The translations under genes and the position numbers were made by a program. Under the pieces are notes generated by a model that saw only the letters and a program-made list of their open reading frames with translations, searched no databases and was not told the origin of the DNA. DNA of 64,000 nt from Bacillus sp. FJAT-49711. GTDB lineage: Bacteria; Bacillota; Bacilli; Bacillales; Bacillaceae_C. Below are positions 8,332 to 16,923 of this stretch, piece by piece. The DNA lies in the NCBI RefSeq assembly GCF_018343715.1, contig NZ_JAGYPL010000002.1, positions 186,001-250,000 of the forward strand, given 5' to 3'. Positions within the stretch are counted from its first letter, which is position 1. Each line of letters begins with the position of its first letter.

Positions 8332-8363
8332 AAACGAGTAGAGGCAGCGGCCCCTACTCGTTT
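8332..8363. terminator. Shared hairpin between convergent anti-sigma and brnQ genes
   Basis: Perfect 10-bp stem AAACGAGTAG (8332-8341) with CTACTCGTTT (8354-8363); the right arm contains the brnQ stop codon. It could end transcription from both sides, though neither U-run is strong. Confidence 0.55.
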
Positions 8364-9703
8364 CGTATTACTTGGGATCGGAACACGACTGCAGTGATTA
8401 TAATAACAACCAATGCCGGCAATAGCCATCCAAGTCCTTTGTCATATAGCGGTAATGCTTTTTCATAGAAGGAAACAATCGGCACCATCCATCCAAAATA
8501 ATCAATTTCTAATGATATACATAGTGATTTTAAACCGTCAAAAATGCTAATCAAAAAGGTAATCGCGATGGTTAAGACATATACCATTCGTTTGTGATGA
8601 AATAATGGTGATAGAAAGGTCAAAATCATTAATACAATTGCTAGTGGATACAGGAACATGAGAACAGGAACTGAGAATGTAATAATATTCGTTAACCCAA
8701 AGTTGGCAAAGATGAATGATATCGTAGTGAAAAATATGACTAACGTCTTATAGTTGAATCTTGGCAGTAATGTTTGAAAATATTCAGCACATGCTGTTGT
8801 TAAGCCAATTGCAGTCGTTAAACATGCAAGTATGATCATAATGGCTAGCATGATCAATCCAAATGTTCCAAAATAATACGATGCTGCATTGCTTAGGACG
8901 GGCCCGCCATTTTCAGAAATTCCAAGGATTTCCGTACTTGTTGCCCCCATATACGCAATACCAATGTAAATGACTCCAAGTAACGAGATCGCTACAAATC
9001 CTGATTTTGCAGTAGCCCCAAGAATCCCGCTTTTTGATGTGATTCCAATAGAACGAATGGCATTGATCACAATAATTCCAAATACGAGAGAAGCAATGGC
9101 ATCCATCGTGTTATAGCCATCTAAAAATCCTTTTACAAACGCTCCGTTAGCAAACTCCCCTACTGGCGCTTGGATAGCTCCCATTGGCCGGGTGACAACC
9201 ATGAACAATAAAATAAAGAGGAGGAGTACAAGTCCAGGTGCTAAAATTTTTCCTACATTATCGACTATTTTTGCAGGATTTAGTGAAAACCAAAGGGCCA
9301 CAGCGAAAAATAGTAAGGTGAAAATGAGTAATCCACCTTGCTGAAATCCTTCACTTATAAAAGGAGAAATTCCGATTTCATATGCGACCGTTCCCGTACG
9401 CGGTAATGCAAAGAATGGACCAATCGTTAAATATAAGAGGCATGTAAAAAAGATTGCATATGCTGGGTCTACCCTGCTAGCAAGCTCTTGCAAGTTACGA
9501 CTTCCAGAAAATCCCATCGCTAAAATGCCTAGTAGTGGCAAGCCCACCCCAGTAATTAAAAATCCTGCTACCGCAGGCCAAAGATTCGATCCAGCCTGTT
9601 GTCCCAACTGTGCTGGAAAAATTAAGTTCCCAGCCCCAAAGAATAGGGCAAATAACATTAGTCCAATTGCCGTATATTTTGAAAATGGTATTTTTTCATT
9701 CAT
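8354..9703 (-). CDS. brnQ: Branched-chain amino acid carrier BrnQ (LIVCS family)
   Basis: A 449-residue polytopic membrane protein with about 12 hydrophobic segments. It has the LIVCS-family signature near the N-terminus (MLFALFFGAGNLIFPAQLG) and the conserved internal FLDGYNTMDAIASLVFGI. It imports Leu, Ile and Val with Na+ or H+. The ORF is open to 9736, but the ATG at 9703 has a good ribosome site (GAAGGGAC, 8-nt gap), whereas the upstream ATG has none. It is divergent from a second BrnQ gene. A CodY-like sequence lies upstream at 9739-9753, which would fit the CodY control known for branched-chain amino acid transporters. Confidence 0.93.
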   Translation of the reverse strand: MNEKIPFSKYTAIGLMLFALFFGAGNLIFPAQLGQQAGSNLWPAVAGFLITGVGLPLLGILAMGFSGSRNLQELASRVDPAYAIFFTCLLYLTIGPFFALPRTGTVAYEIGISPFISEGFQQGGLLIFTLLFFAVALWFSLNPAKIVDNVGKILAPGLVLLLFILLFMVVTRPMGAIQAPVGEFANGAFVKGFLDGYNTMDAIASLVFGIIVINAIRSIGITSKSGILGATAKSGFVAISLLGVIYIGIAYMGATSTEILGISENGGPVLSNAASYYFGTFGLIMLAIMIILACLTTAIGLTTACAEYFQTLLPRFNYKTLVIFFTTISFIFANFGLTNIITFSVPVLMFLYPLAIVLMILTFLSPLFHHKRMVYVLTIAITFLISIFDGLKSLCISLEIDYFGWMVPIVSFYEKALPLYDKGLGWLLPALVVIIITAVVFRSQVIRNE

Positions 9704-9738
9704 ATGATCTGTCCCTTCATAGATGCCGAATTTCATTT

Positions 9739-9753
9739 TCTATTCAGAAAATA
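9739..9753. promoter_or_regulatory. CodY-box-like sequence upstream of brnQ
   Basis: TCTATTCAGAAAATA matches the CodY consensus AATTTTCWGAAAATT at 11 of 15 positions, 36 nt upstream of the chosen brnQ start. A second, weaker match (ATTCGAAAATT) lies at 9781-9791. CodY represses amino acid transporters when Ile and GTP are high. Matches of this quality also occur by chance in AT-rich DNA. Confidence 0.4.
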
Positions 9754-9894
9754 TTAATGAAATCTATGTTACTATCTAACATTCGAAAATTCAACAAATT
9801 GTGACAAAATTTTTAGATAATTGGTGTGGTATATAATTCCATCTGCACAATAATGATTTGAAAAAGGGAAGATAAAGGAACTCCGAGAGTTTTG

Positions 9895-9975
9895 AAATGG
9901 AAACTGCTCTCTTCTTAATATCTCAATATAAGAGAGACTGATGTATTTCCATTATTTTTCTCCTTCTTCTTTTCA
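9895..9975 (+). promoter_or_regulatory. Long imperfect leader hairpin before second brnQ
   Basis: AAATGGAAA (9895-9903) pairs with TTTCCATT (9946-9953), and an inner CTCTCTT (9907-9913) pairs with AAGAGAG (9930-9936). A T-rich stretch (ATTATTTTTCTCC) follows. A TATAAT at 9832-9837 could start transcription ahead of it, so the hairpin could be an attenuator for the gene at 10066. I see no T-box specifier or antiterminator sequence. The rest of the 9704-10065 gap shows nothing else. Confidence 0.3.
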
Positions 9976-10065
9976 GTATTTACTTATTTCAATACTACGT
10001 TAGTCAAATTTCTGCTAGAATAAAAAAGTATTTTAATATAACAATTTCTAGCTGAGGTGGATTGT

Positions 10066-11400
10066 TTGAATAGATTAACCAATAAAGAAGTTATATTTAT
10101 TGGGTTTATGTTATTTTCAATGTTGTTTGGTGCGGGAAATTTAATTTTCCCAGCTTATTTAGGACAAGCCGCCGGGGAGAATGTGTGGCAGTCGGTAATG
10201 GCTTTTATTATATCTGATGCGGGTTTAGCTGTGTTGGCTTTCATAGCTGTTGCCAAGTCGGGATCATTGAATACGTTAGTTAATCGGGTTCATCCTGCTT
10301 TTGCCTTGCTATTTCCTATGGCGATTTATTTATCAATAGGACCTGCACTAGCAATACCAAGGGCAGGAAGTCTTTCTTATGAGATGGGGGTAAAGCCTTT
10401 TTTACCTCCATCCATCGCGTCGTCGCCAGCCGGACTTTTAATATACACAGTCGTGTTTTTTAGCATTGTATTTTGGTTTGCAAAGTCGCCTTCTAAATTA
10501 GTAGACAGGTTTGGGAAGATTTTAACTCCTGCACTATTAATCTTAATCGTTCTTGTATTTATTAAAGCTTTGTATACAGACTTGCCAAGCTTTAAAGAAG
10601 CTTCATTATCATATAAGAATTATCCTATCTCACAAGGGTTTTTAGATGGATATCAAACGATGGATGCAATTGGCGCGCTCATATACGGAATTATGTTCAC
10701 GAATATATTTAGAAGTAAAAAAATAACTGGGAAGTCCTCGCAAGTGAAATATTTGGTGATGGTTGGACTGATCAGTGCTTCCTTGTTAGCTTTTTGCTAC
10801 TTGATTATTGCGTATTTAGGAGCTTCCGCTTCGATGTTTGGGAAAGTTGATAATGGGGCTATCGTATTAAGTACTATCCTGCATCAATTATTTGGTCCAA
10901 CTGGAAAGATTGTACTTGGCTTCATCTTTACCCTTGCTTGTTTAAGTGTCAGTATCGGATTAATCACGTCATGTGCGCAATATTTTTCAACGATTATCCC
11001 AAAATTCTCTTACACAAGATGGGCGATTCTTTTATGCTTAACAAGCGGACTTGTTGCAAATCTAGGCTTATCCCAAATTATAAAAGTATCTGTCCCAGTG
11101 CTCGGCATTATGTACCCCATGGCAATCGCCCTAATTATTTTGGGCCTTTTACCTGATAGATTTCCTTTTCAAGAACGTTCGGTTTATGTGGGGACGATTG
11201 GCTTGATTGGGTTGTTTAGCGTACTGGATATTATCAATTCTAGCCTTTTACAAGGATCCTTTTCAGAAGTGTTTTCCCTTATCCCTCTGTATGATAAGGG
11301 TTTTGGTTGGGTCATTCCCGGATTGATCGGTTTCACCTGCGGCATCATTTTTGAAAAGTTATCATTCACAAAGATCGTGACGCATAAGGAAACGGTGTGA
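10066..11400 (+). CDS. brnQ: Second branched-chain amino acid carrier BrnQ paralogue
   Basis: A 444-residue LIVCS-family carrier, clearly paralogous to the divergent gene: MLFSMLFGAGNLIFPAYLG near the N-terminus and FLDGYQTMDAIGALIYGI in the middle. About 12 membrane segments. TTG at 10066 is preferred because GAGGTGG (10054-10060) lies 5 nt before it; GTG at 10057 has no ribosome site. Having two diverged carriers back to back suggests either different substrate preference (for example Ile/Val against Leu) or different regulation; the sequence alone does not say which. Confidence 0.92.
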   Translation: MNRLTNKEVIFIGFMLFSMLFGAGNLIFPAYLGQAAGENVWQSVMAFIISDAGLAVLAFIAVAKSGSLNTLVNRVHPAFALLFPMAIYLSIGPALAIPRAGSLSYEMGVKPFLPPSIASSPAGLLIYTVVFFSIVFWFAKSPSKLVDRFGKILTPALLILIVLVFIKALYTDLPSFKEASLSYKNYPISQGFLDGYQTMDAIGALIYGIMFTNIFRSKKITGKSSQVKYLVMVGLISASLLAFCYLIIAYLGASASMFGKVDNGAIVLSTILHQLFGPTGKIVLGFIFTLACLSVSIGLITSCAQYFSTIIPKFSYTRWAILLCLTSGLVANLGLSQIIKVSVPVLGIMYPMAIALIILGLLPDRFPFQERSVYVGTIGLIGLFSVLDIINSSLLQGSFSEVFSLIPLYDKGFGWVIPGLIGFTCGIIFEKLSFTKIVTHKETV

Positions 11401-11671
11401 GATGTGTATGTGGGCTGGTCATAGATACGTTTGCTAAGGATGTGCGGAGAGAGCCATATTAATAAAAAACAAAAACAATTTACAAAGTGGATCTTTTATT
11501 AGGCGATTTCCACGTATACGTGAAGATGTCTTGTTAACTAATTAGCAATGAGTTGATGGGAGATATCTAAAAAAAGTAATGAATAAGAAGGGGACGGCCA
11601 GTAACCTGAAGAGAGCAGCCAATTAATTAACATAACTGCCAAGGTAATGTGGAATCGAGAAAAAGTAAAAA
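11401..11671. other. Non-coding gap, no gene seen
   Basis: AT-rich sequence with no convincing ORF. It contains a 13-mer (ACGGCCAGTAACC at 11594-11606) that recurs at 34971-34983 in another gap. A small palindrome around CACGTATACGTG lies near 11512-11523. Nothing else is evident. Confidence 0.4.
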
Positions 11672-11706
11672 AGGCTATCGAATGTAATCAAAACTATTCG
11701 ATAGCC
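11672..11706 (-). terminator. Terminator of the hemerythrin gene
   Basis: Perfect 12-bp stem: AGGCTATCGAAT (11672-11683) with ATTCGATAGCCT (11695-11706). On the minus strand the stem is followed by TTTTTTACTTTTTC, a good U-run, 70 nt after the hemerythrin stop codon. Confidence 0.85.
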
Positions 11707-11775
11707 TATATTATTGGAAACCACTTGCGGATTTATTTAATTTTTCATCATGAAATGATTCTTTGCATACGATGC

Positions 11776-12291
11776 TTACAGTGTTTGAAGCAGTCGTTCA
11801 AGCTCCTCAATCTCTCCAATAGACAATATCTTCTCCGCCAATGGAAACAGCATTTTTTCTTCCTTTGCAAAATGTTGGGTCAAGGTAGCATGGGCTTGGA
11901 CAGCGGATACTGTAATCGTTTGTGCTTCGATTTCATTAATGGTGTGTCCTGCTTGTGCAGCTTCTGTAAGAAAGTCATGAAGATGCTGCTCCGCCTTCTC
12001 GTGTTCATATTCCATCGATTCAATAGTTCTGTCATTTTCCCCGAGGCGGCGTGTCATCATGGGGAATAACCCTATTTCTTCTCTTTTAGAATGAGCTTTA
12101 AGCTTATCATTAAAAGCAGAAACTCGCTCATTCAATTTTTTAAACAACTCAATAACAGCGGGTCCCGACTCGAACTCTATTTCTTCCGTAATCTCATAGA
12201 AATGGTCCATATCTATCCGAAGAGATACATGCTCCCCTTGCAACTGTTGCAGTGGGGCGCTTAGGACAATTTTTGAAACGTCTTTCATCAA
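11776..12291 (-). CDS. Hemerythrin-like (HHE) domain protein
   Basis: A 171-residue four-helix HHE protein. Metal-ligand positions are visible as LQGEHVSLRIDMDHFYE (first His residues), AHSKREEIGLFPMM (H...E), SMEYEHEKAEQHLHDF and HFAKEEKMLFPLAE (His-Glu at the end). Such proteins bind a di-iron centre and handle oxygen, nitric oxide or iron; in Firmicutes some resemble RIC/YtfE repair proteins, but the N-terminal ScdA domain of that family is missing here. Monocistronic, with its own terminator and an AGGAGGT ribosome site before the start. The exact physiological role is unknown. Confidence 0.88.
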   Translation of the reverse strand: MMKDVSKIVLSAPLQQLQGEHVSLRIDMDHFYEITEEIEFESGPAVIELFKKLNERVSAFNDKLKAHSKREEIGLFPMMTRRLGENDRTIESMEYEHEKAEQHLHDFLTEAAQAGHTINEIEAQTITVSAVQAHATLTQHFAKEEKMLFPLAEKILSIGEIEELERLLQTL

Positions 12292-12506
12292 ATACCTCCT
12301 TATTTTTTCCTTTACTGCACTTTTTTAGCTTATATTATAAACCACGATAAATTCGATGGCATGTTACGAAGTCTTTTTCAAGTATATGCTAAAAGTGCTG
12401 CTCGTTTTGTGATGATCATCACATGAAAAAACATGCAACAAGAAAAAGGGACAGTTTATTTTAAGGAAAAGTAATCCTGACCCTTGGTAGATGCAACGTT
12501 ATTCGA

Positions 12507-12944
12507 TTAAGCCTCCAACTTAGTAGCGATGGCCATCACCATTTCTTTCGTTACTTTTGGAAGATAAGATACTAAAACCTTATTAACCATCGGTCCCATT
12601 GGGCCTTTTGCGTTGATATCAAGATAGCCGGTTATCTTCGTTTTATTTTCACCAATCGCTTCTGCCAAGTAATATCCCCCGCCTTTAAGTTTTCCATTCT
12701 CCCCCTCTAATGAAAAAGTAACCTTCGTCGGTTCGATCCATTCTGTTATCGTCACCATCAGACTAATCTTTTTCTTAATAATCCCAATATCACTATAAAA
12801 CTCCCAAAGAGACTGACGGTTCGTAAACCTCTTATGTTGAATATATCCCAAAATCAAAGGAGCCCAATTATCCATATCCTTCACAAAATCCCAAACCTTA
12901 TAAATAGGCAAATCCACCTCAACCTCATACATTCCGCTCGGCAT
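12507..12944 (-). CDS. SRPBCC-fold protein, CoxG-like
   Basis: A 145-residue protein with a START/SRPBCC (polyketide cyclase/CoxG) pattern: YEVEVDLPIYKVWDFVKDMDNW at the N-terminus, the GEN..LKGGGYYLAE strand and a C-terminal helix KVTKEMVMAIATKLEA. The fold makes a hydrophobic pocket. CoxG homologues are often labelled carbon monoxide dehydrogenase subunit G, but no CO dehydrogenase genes occur here, so lipid or membrane-associated binding is more likely. The start at 12944 is preferred over 12974 because AAGGA lies 6 nt before it. It appears monocistronic. Confidence 0.75.
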   Translation of the reverse strand: MPSGMYEVEVDLPIYKVWDFVKDMDNWAPLILGYIQHKRFTNRQSLWEFYSDIGIIKKKISLMVTITEWIEPTKVTFSLEGENGKLKGGGYYLAEAIGENKTKITGYLDINAKGPMGPMVNKVLVSYLPKVTKEMVMAIATKLEA

Positions 12945-13015
12945 ACCTCTTCCTTCTTTCCGTTTCAATATCACACCTTACGTAAGTATATGTTTGTTCC
13001 ACAAAGAAGTGTGTG

Positions 13016-13084
13016 AGTGCCAGGCACCCAAACAACTCTGAAACAATTCGGAATTGTACGGGAATTGTTTGGGTGCCTGGCACT
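13016..13084. repeat. Long palindromic element with 20-bp perfect arms
   Basis: AGTGCCAGGCACCCAAACAA (13016-13035) is exactly repeated in inverse at 13065-13084. Inside it is a second palindrome, ACAATTC-G-GAATTGT (13043-13057). The GTGCCTGGCAC core is itself palindromic, and I recall it as a recurrent intergenic motif in Bacillaceae. There is no U-run, so it is more likely a mobile or REP-like palindrome than a terminator. It lies between the divergent SRPBCC gene and the gene at 13308. Confidence 0.85.
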
Positions 13085-13307
13085 TAATTTCAATTAGATC
13101 ATGCAGATTAATATTGTTATACTGTTAGTATTATGCTTAATTGTTATACTTTTGCTATTTTTGTGGTTTTTAAGTTTTTAAGAAGATAGTTAGGGCAAAC
13201 TTTTCAGGAGCATAAATGACAATAGCAGAGTTGTATTTAACTTTATCTCAGAATATTACTTACCATATGAAAAAAATATATATAAACAAGGAGAACGTGG
13301 AAGAATC

Positions 13308-15113
13308 ATGGGTTTTAAAGATGAATTCAAACGTGAATTGCGTAACATAAAAAGAGATGTCGAAAAAGAAGTACATAAAACGTGGACCTTTGATTATAAA
13401 GGACATCGTATTGAAATCATTAATCAAGTGAAAGAAGAGCAGCTTCTTATTGATGGTATTACGATTGACAGGAAGCAACGGAAGTATTTATTATCGCATA
13501 TCATTCCGTATTCTAAATTATCAGGGACACTTGAACTGAAAGATGGCACAAAGCATAAGGTTACTGTTAAACTTGGCGGTTATGTCCGTCTTAATTGTAT
13601 TGTGAAAATCGATAATCAAGAGATTTATAGTGAAGCAGTGAAACTTGCTTTTCTTCCATGGGATCATAAAGAAAAAATAGTTCCCTATATTCAACAACAA
13701 TTTCAAATGAATAATAAAATCGGTGATTATTTGCCAGATGAAGAATACTTGTATGATGAAAATTCACCACGCTTGGCTGCTGGGTTATCCGATCATATTG
13801 TAAATGAGGTATCCACTCCGTTCTTTCCTAAAAAGCTGCTAAAACTTTTTAAAGAACAAGTTAATCAGCCAACGACGAAGACACGAAAAGCAACGTATGA
13901 AGCAGTTATTTATGATCATATTGCAAGCTACGGTGAAGAGTTTATTGAACTACTACAGCAGGCTCAATTGGACGAATCACTCGTGCAGCAAGAGGCAATA
14001 TGGTTGCTGGAACATGCAGCACATAGAGAGGTAGTAAAATTTGCTATTTCTGTACTTGGTTGTACGAATTGTGAAGAGAATAAAGAGCTATTATCCATCA
14101 TAGGAATGCATGAGGAATTTACACCATATGTCATATTTGCATTGAAAAATGGCACGATCCAGGCAAACGATCAAATTTGGCGACTCGCTCAATCTGCCCA
14201 TGGTTGGGGGAAGATTACAGCGGTCGAACAACTGGAAGCAAGGACACCCGAGATCAAACAATGGCTTCTGACAACTGGCTGTGAAAACAGCGTTGCTGAT
14301 GAATATTTAGCTTATCCGTGTGCGGCAAAAGGAGAACTTGATATTGCACTATACGAGGATACGATTTTAAAAGATCTATATGATGGAGCGGGTCTTATCA
14401 TTCTAGGGCTGCTTAGCGAAAATGCTCCACAAGGCATGGACGAATATCCGCATGCTAGCGCTGTTCTTTCGCGCTTCGTTCACCATGCCCAAAAATTGTG
14501 CGAGACACTCGAAGATTTTTACCCGCTTATGAAAATAAGTGAATATGTACATGAAGAACGTTTTAATGATCAATGGAAACGATATGAGCGTACTTCTCTT
14601 CAGGAAGCGATTCAACTATTTGTAAATGATCCAAAATGGTCACAGCTCGCTATAGAAGCGCTTAAAAAAGATTACAATAGGAAGGCACTCGAGATTGCCC
14701 GTTTTTACGAAAATGATGTCACACCATTTTTGTTTGAAAGCCTTAAAAAAAATCCAACAAACAGTGATTTATTTTTTGCTATTATGGAAACTAATCAGAG
14801 GCAACATATTAAAGATCTCTGCACCTTTGCAGAAACTCATCTTTCTTTATCAAATCTATCAAATGATGAGCAAGATTGTCTGTTATATATTATTCAAGAA
14901 CTATATGAGCACGAAGGTGTCGGACTGATGCTTATTCATGCTGCCCTTACATCGGACAATGGGGGCTTGCAATACCACGCGTTAAGCGTACTGGAAGGAT
15001 GGGAACCATCGATTTGGCAACAATCTGATATAAAGGAAAGCATTAAAGAAATCGCTGCTACAACAAAGGATAAAGAAGACCGTCAATTGGCAAGACGATT
15101 ATTAAATAGATAA
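13308..15113 (+). CDS. Large alpha-helical-repeat protein of unknown function, 601 aa
   Basis: I do not recognise a named family with certainty. Residues 1-25 are charged and helical (KDEFKRELRNIKRDVEKEVHK); about 25-110 look like a beta domain (WTFDYKGHRIEIIN, GTLELKDGTKHKVTVKLGG). From about 160 to the end there are serial helical pairs typical of HEAT-like solenoids (for example QEAIWLLEHAAHREVVKFA, SQLAIEALKKDYNRKALEIA, and a C-terminal SIKEIAATTKDKEDRQLARR). No signal peptide or membrane span. A ribosome site AAGGAGAACG precedes the ATG. It stands alone with its own terminator. A scaffold or binding role is likely; enzymatic motifs are not seen. Confidence 0.7.
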   Translation: MGFKDEFKRELRNIKRDVEKEVHKTWTFDYKGHRIEIINQVKEEQLLIDGITIDRKQRKYLLSHIIPYSKLSGTLELKDGTKHKVTVKLGGYVRLNCIVKIDNQEIYSEAVKLAFLPWDHKEKIVPYIQQQFQMNNKIGDYLPDEEYLYDENSPRLAAGLSDHIVNEVSTPFFPKKLLKLFKEQVNQPTTKTRKATYEAVIYDHIASYGEEFIELLQQAQLDESLVQQEAIWLLEHAAHREVVKFAISVLGCTNCEENKELLSIIGMHEEFTPYVIFALKNGTIQANDQIWRLAQSAHGWGKITAVEQLEARTPEIKQWLLTTGCENSVADEYLAYPCAAKGELDIALYEDTILKDLYDGAGLIILGLLSENAPQGMDEYPHASAVLSRFVHHAQKLCETLEDFYPLMKISEYVHEERFNDQWKRYERTSLQEAIQLFVNDPKWSQLAIEALKKDYNRKALEIARFYENDVTPFLFESLKKNPTNSDLFFAIMETNQRQHIKDLCTFAETHLSLSNLSNDEQDCLLYIIQELYEHEGVGLMLIHAALTSDNGGLQYHALSVLEGWEPSIWQQSDIKESIKEIAATTKDKEDRQLARRLLNR

Positions 15114-15156
15114 ACAGAGAAATGATTGTATATGAACGAAAAGATAGTCTATAAAA

Positions 15157-15190
15157 AAGACACGATTAAATGTGATCGTGTCTTATTTTA
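15157..15190 (+). terminator. Terminator after the 601-aa protein gene
   Basis: Perfect 10-bp stem AAGACACGAT (15157-15166) with ATCGTGTCTT (15175-15184), 8-nt loop, then ATTTTAT. Confidence 0.8.
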
Positions 15191-15306
15191 TGAATGAATA
15201 TTGGCTAAGCGGTTCTTGAAAAAATAATTCAACATTCTGATATTCTCCTATCAATCTACAAATGATACGATAAAAGAAGATTAACCATGGAGATGAGGAA
15301 TTTTCT

Positions 15307-15918
15307 ATGTTCCAAGAAAAACTGAAAGAACAGTTAAATAAAAATAAGTCCCTATTTATCGGGGAGGAATCCGCATTTCGTTCGGCAGTGTTAATTCCTT
15401 TAGTTCAAGTGGGTGATGAATGGCATGTCCTTTTTGAAGTGCGTTCTTCGACGATGAGGAAACAGCCAGGCGATATTTGTTTTCCTGGAGGTAGAATCGA
15501 CCCGACAGACGAATCCCCTTTGGCGGCAGCTTTGCGGGAAACACATGAAGAATTAGGGATCGATCCAAAAACGGTTACGGTTTTAGGGGAATTAAGTCCT
15601 TATATAGCTTTTCCTTCATTTGTTATCTATCCTTTTGCAGGAATTGTTGATTATGATCAAATCATTCTTAATAAGGAAGAAGTTGAGGAGGTATTTACGG
15701 TGCCCGTCAAATGGCTATTGGATTATAAGCCTTATATGCATTTAGTATCCATTGAACCAAAGCCAGCCCTAGACTTTCCTTATGAGAAAATTATGAACGG
15801 CACTCAATATCAATGGAGAACTCGTTCAATAGAAGAATGGTTTTTTGAATATGAAAAGTATACAATTTGGGGTTTAACAGCAAGGATTTTAAAGCATTTT
15901 ATAGAGATCATTAAATAA
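15307..15918 (+). CDS. Nudix hydrolase, CoA pyrophosphatase-like
   Basis: A 203-residue Nudix protein. The Nudix box is complete: GGRIDPTDESPLAAALRETH continuing into EELGI (G-x5-E-x7-R-E-x2-E-E-x-G), near residues 60-84. The preceding FEVRSSTMRKQPGDICFPGG matches the NudL/YeaB CoA-pyrophosphatase signature, in which the MRxxxGxxxFPGG segment adjoins the Nudix box. The likely reaction is cleavage of CoA or its oxidised/acylated forms to phosphopantetheine and 3',5'-ADP, a CoA recycling or housecleaning role. Monocistronic, cytoplasmic. The subfamily call is good but not proven. Confidence 0.87.
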   Translation: MFQEKLKEQLNKNKSLFIGEESAFRSAVLIPLVQVGDEWHVLFEVRSSTMRKQPGDICFPGGRIDPTDESPLAAALRETHEELGIDPKTVTVLGELSPYIAFPSFVIYPFAGIVDYDQIILNKEEVEEVFTVPVKWLLDYKPYMHLVSIEPKPALDFPYEKIMNGTQYQWRTRSIEEWFFEYEKYTIWGLTARILKHFIEIIK

Positions 15919-16046
15919 GTGATGTTTTTGTAACTGTCAGCAGACTTGTTCAAGTGCTCAAAATAATATGAAAGAGTATTGTCATTTAATTCAAAATGCT
16001 CGATAATCAAAAGGATTAGTGGACGATTGATAAGGGGGATGACAAA

Positions 16047-16913
16047 TTGAAATTACGAGTTTCAGCTGTTCAGTACCATTTGCATACGATCCAATCATTT
16101 GAGGAGTTTGCGAAGCAATGTGAACATTATATTAAAACCGCGCAAGAATTCGGATCGGAATTTATTTTGTTTCCCGAGTTTTTTACGACACAGTTATTAT
16201 CGATTGGAAATGAAGAAGAGGCTAGTTTATCGATTGATGAGCTTCCTAGCTTCACTAAACAATATAAAGAATTATTTACTAATTTTGCAAAAGAAACGAA
16301 AATGCATATTATTGCTGGCACACATGTGATTAAAAAGAATGATCGCCTATACAATGTGGCCCATTTATTTTATCCAGATGGACGAATTGCGGAGCAGGCG
16401 AAACTGCATATTACTCCAACAGAGGTTGAAGAATGGAATATGTCTGCTGGTGGTGGGCTTGAAGTATTTGATACAGATAAAGGAAGAATCGCTGTCTTGA
16501 CGTGCTATGATATTGAATTTCCGGAAATCGTCAGAATGGCGAAGGCGAAGGGAGCGGACGTTATTTTTTGCCCATCTTGTACGGACGATCGTCACGGATT
16601 CCATCGCGTTCGCTACACGAGCCATGCACGTGCGATTGAAAATCAAGTGTATGTTGTCTTGACGGGTACAGTAGGTTCTCTGCCAACAGTCGATTTCATG
16701 AGAGGCAATTTTGGGCAGGCAGCTGTCATTACTCCAAATGATGTTCCATTTCCTCCGCAAGGAATTATGGTACAAGGTGAAATTAATGATGATATGATTG
16801 TGACCGCTGATCTCGATTTATCGTTATTAAATGAAGTTCGTGAACGTGGTTCAGTGACCACATGGCGTGATCGTCGCGTCGACTTATATCCTGATTGGGA
16901 AAAGAGCGAGTAG
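16047..16913 (+). CDS. Carbon-nitrogen hydrolase (nitrilase superfamily)
   Basis: A 288-residue amidase-type nitrilase-superfamily enzyme with the Glu-Lys-Cys triad visible: FILFPEFFTT (Glu near residue 44), AKLHITPTE (Lys near 120) and VLTCYDIEFPE (Cys near 153). TTG is the start, following AAGGGGGAT. It hydrolyses a C-N bond of an amide substrate; which one is unknown. It is first in a three-gene operon with two GNAT acetyltransferases, starting 11 nt and then 18 nt apart. This nitrilase plus acetyltransferase pairing, also known as fusions in some bacteria, suggests processing of an amide or amine compound. Confidence 0.88.
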   Translation: MKLRVSAVQYHLHTIQSFEEFAKQCEHYIKTAQEFGSEFILFPEFFTTQLLSIGNEEEASLSIDELPSFTKQYKELFTNFAKETKMHIIAGTHVIKKNDRLYNVAHLFYPDGRIAEQAKLHITPTEVEEWNMSAGGGLEVFDTDKGRIAVLTCYDIEFPEIVRMAKAKGADVIFCPSCTDDRHGFHRVRYTSHARAIENQVYVVLTGTVGSLPTVDFMRGNFGQAAVITPNDVPFPPQGIMVQGEINDDMIVTADLDLSLLNEVRERGSVTTWRDRRVDLYPDWEKSE

Positions 16914-16923
16914 AGGGATGACG

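Noticed and set aside
9704-10065. T-box riboswitch before brnQ
   Set aside because: A long hairpin and T-rich stretch exist, but no T-box consensus (AGGGTGGNACCGCG) and no specifier loop could be found.
11647-12069. 140-codon ORF on the plus strand
   Set aside because: It is antisense to the hemerythrin gene, has low-complexity and Cys/Phe-rich content, and lacks a ribosome site.
12447-12485. Hairpin AAGGGACAG...CTGACCCTT between hemerythrin and SRPBCC genes
   Set aside because: The loop is too long and one arm base is mismatched; no U-run, so it could not be supported as a terminator.
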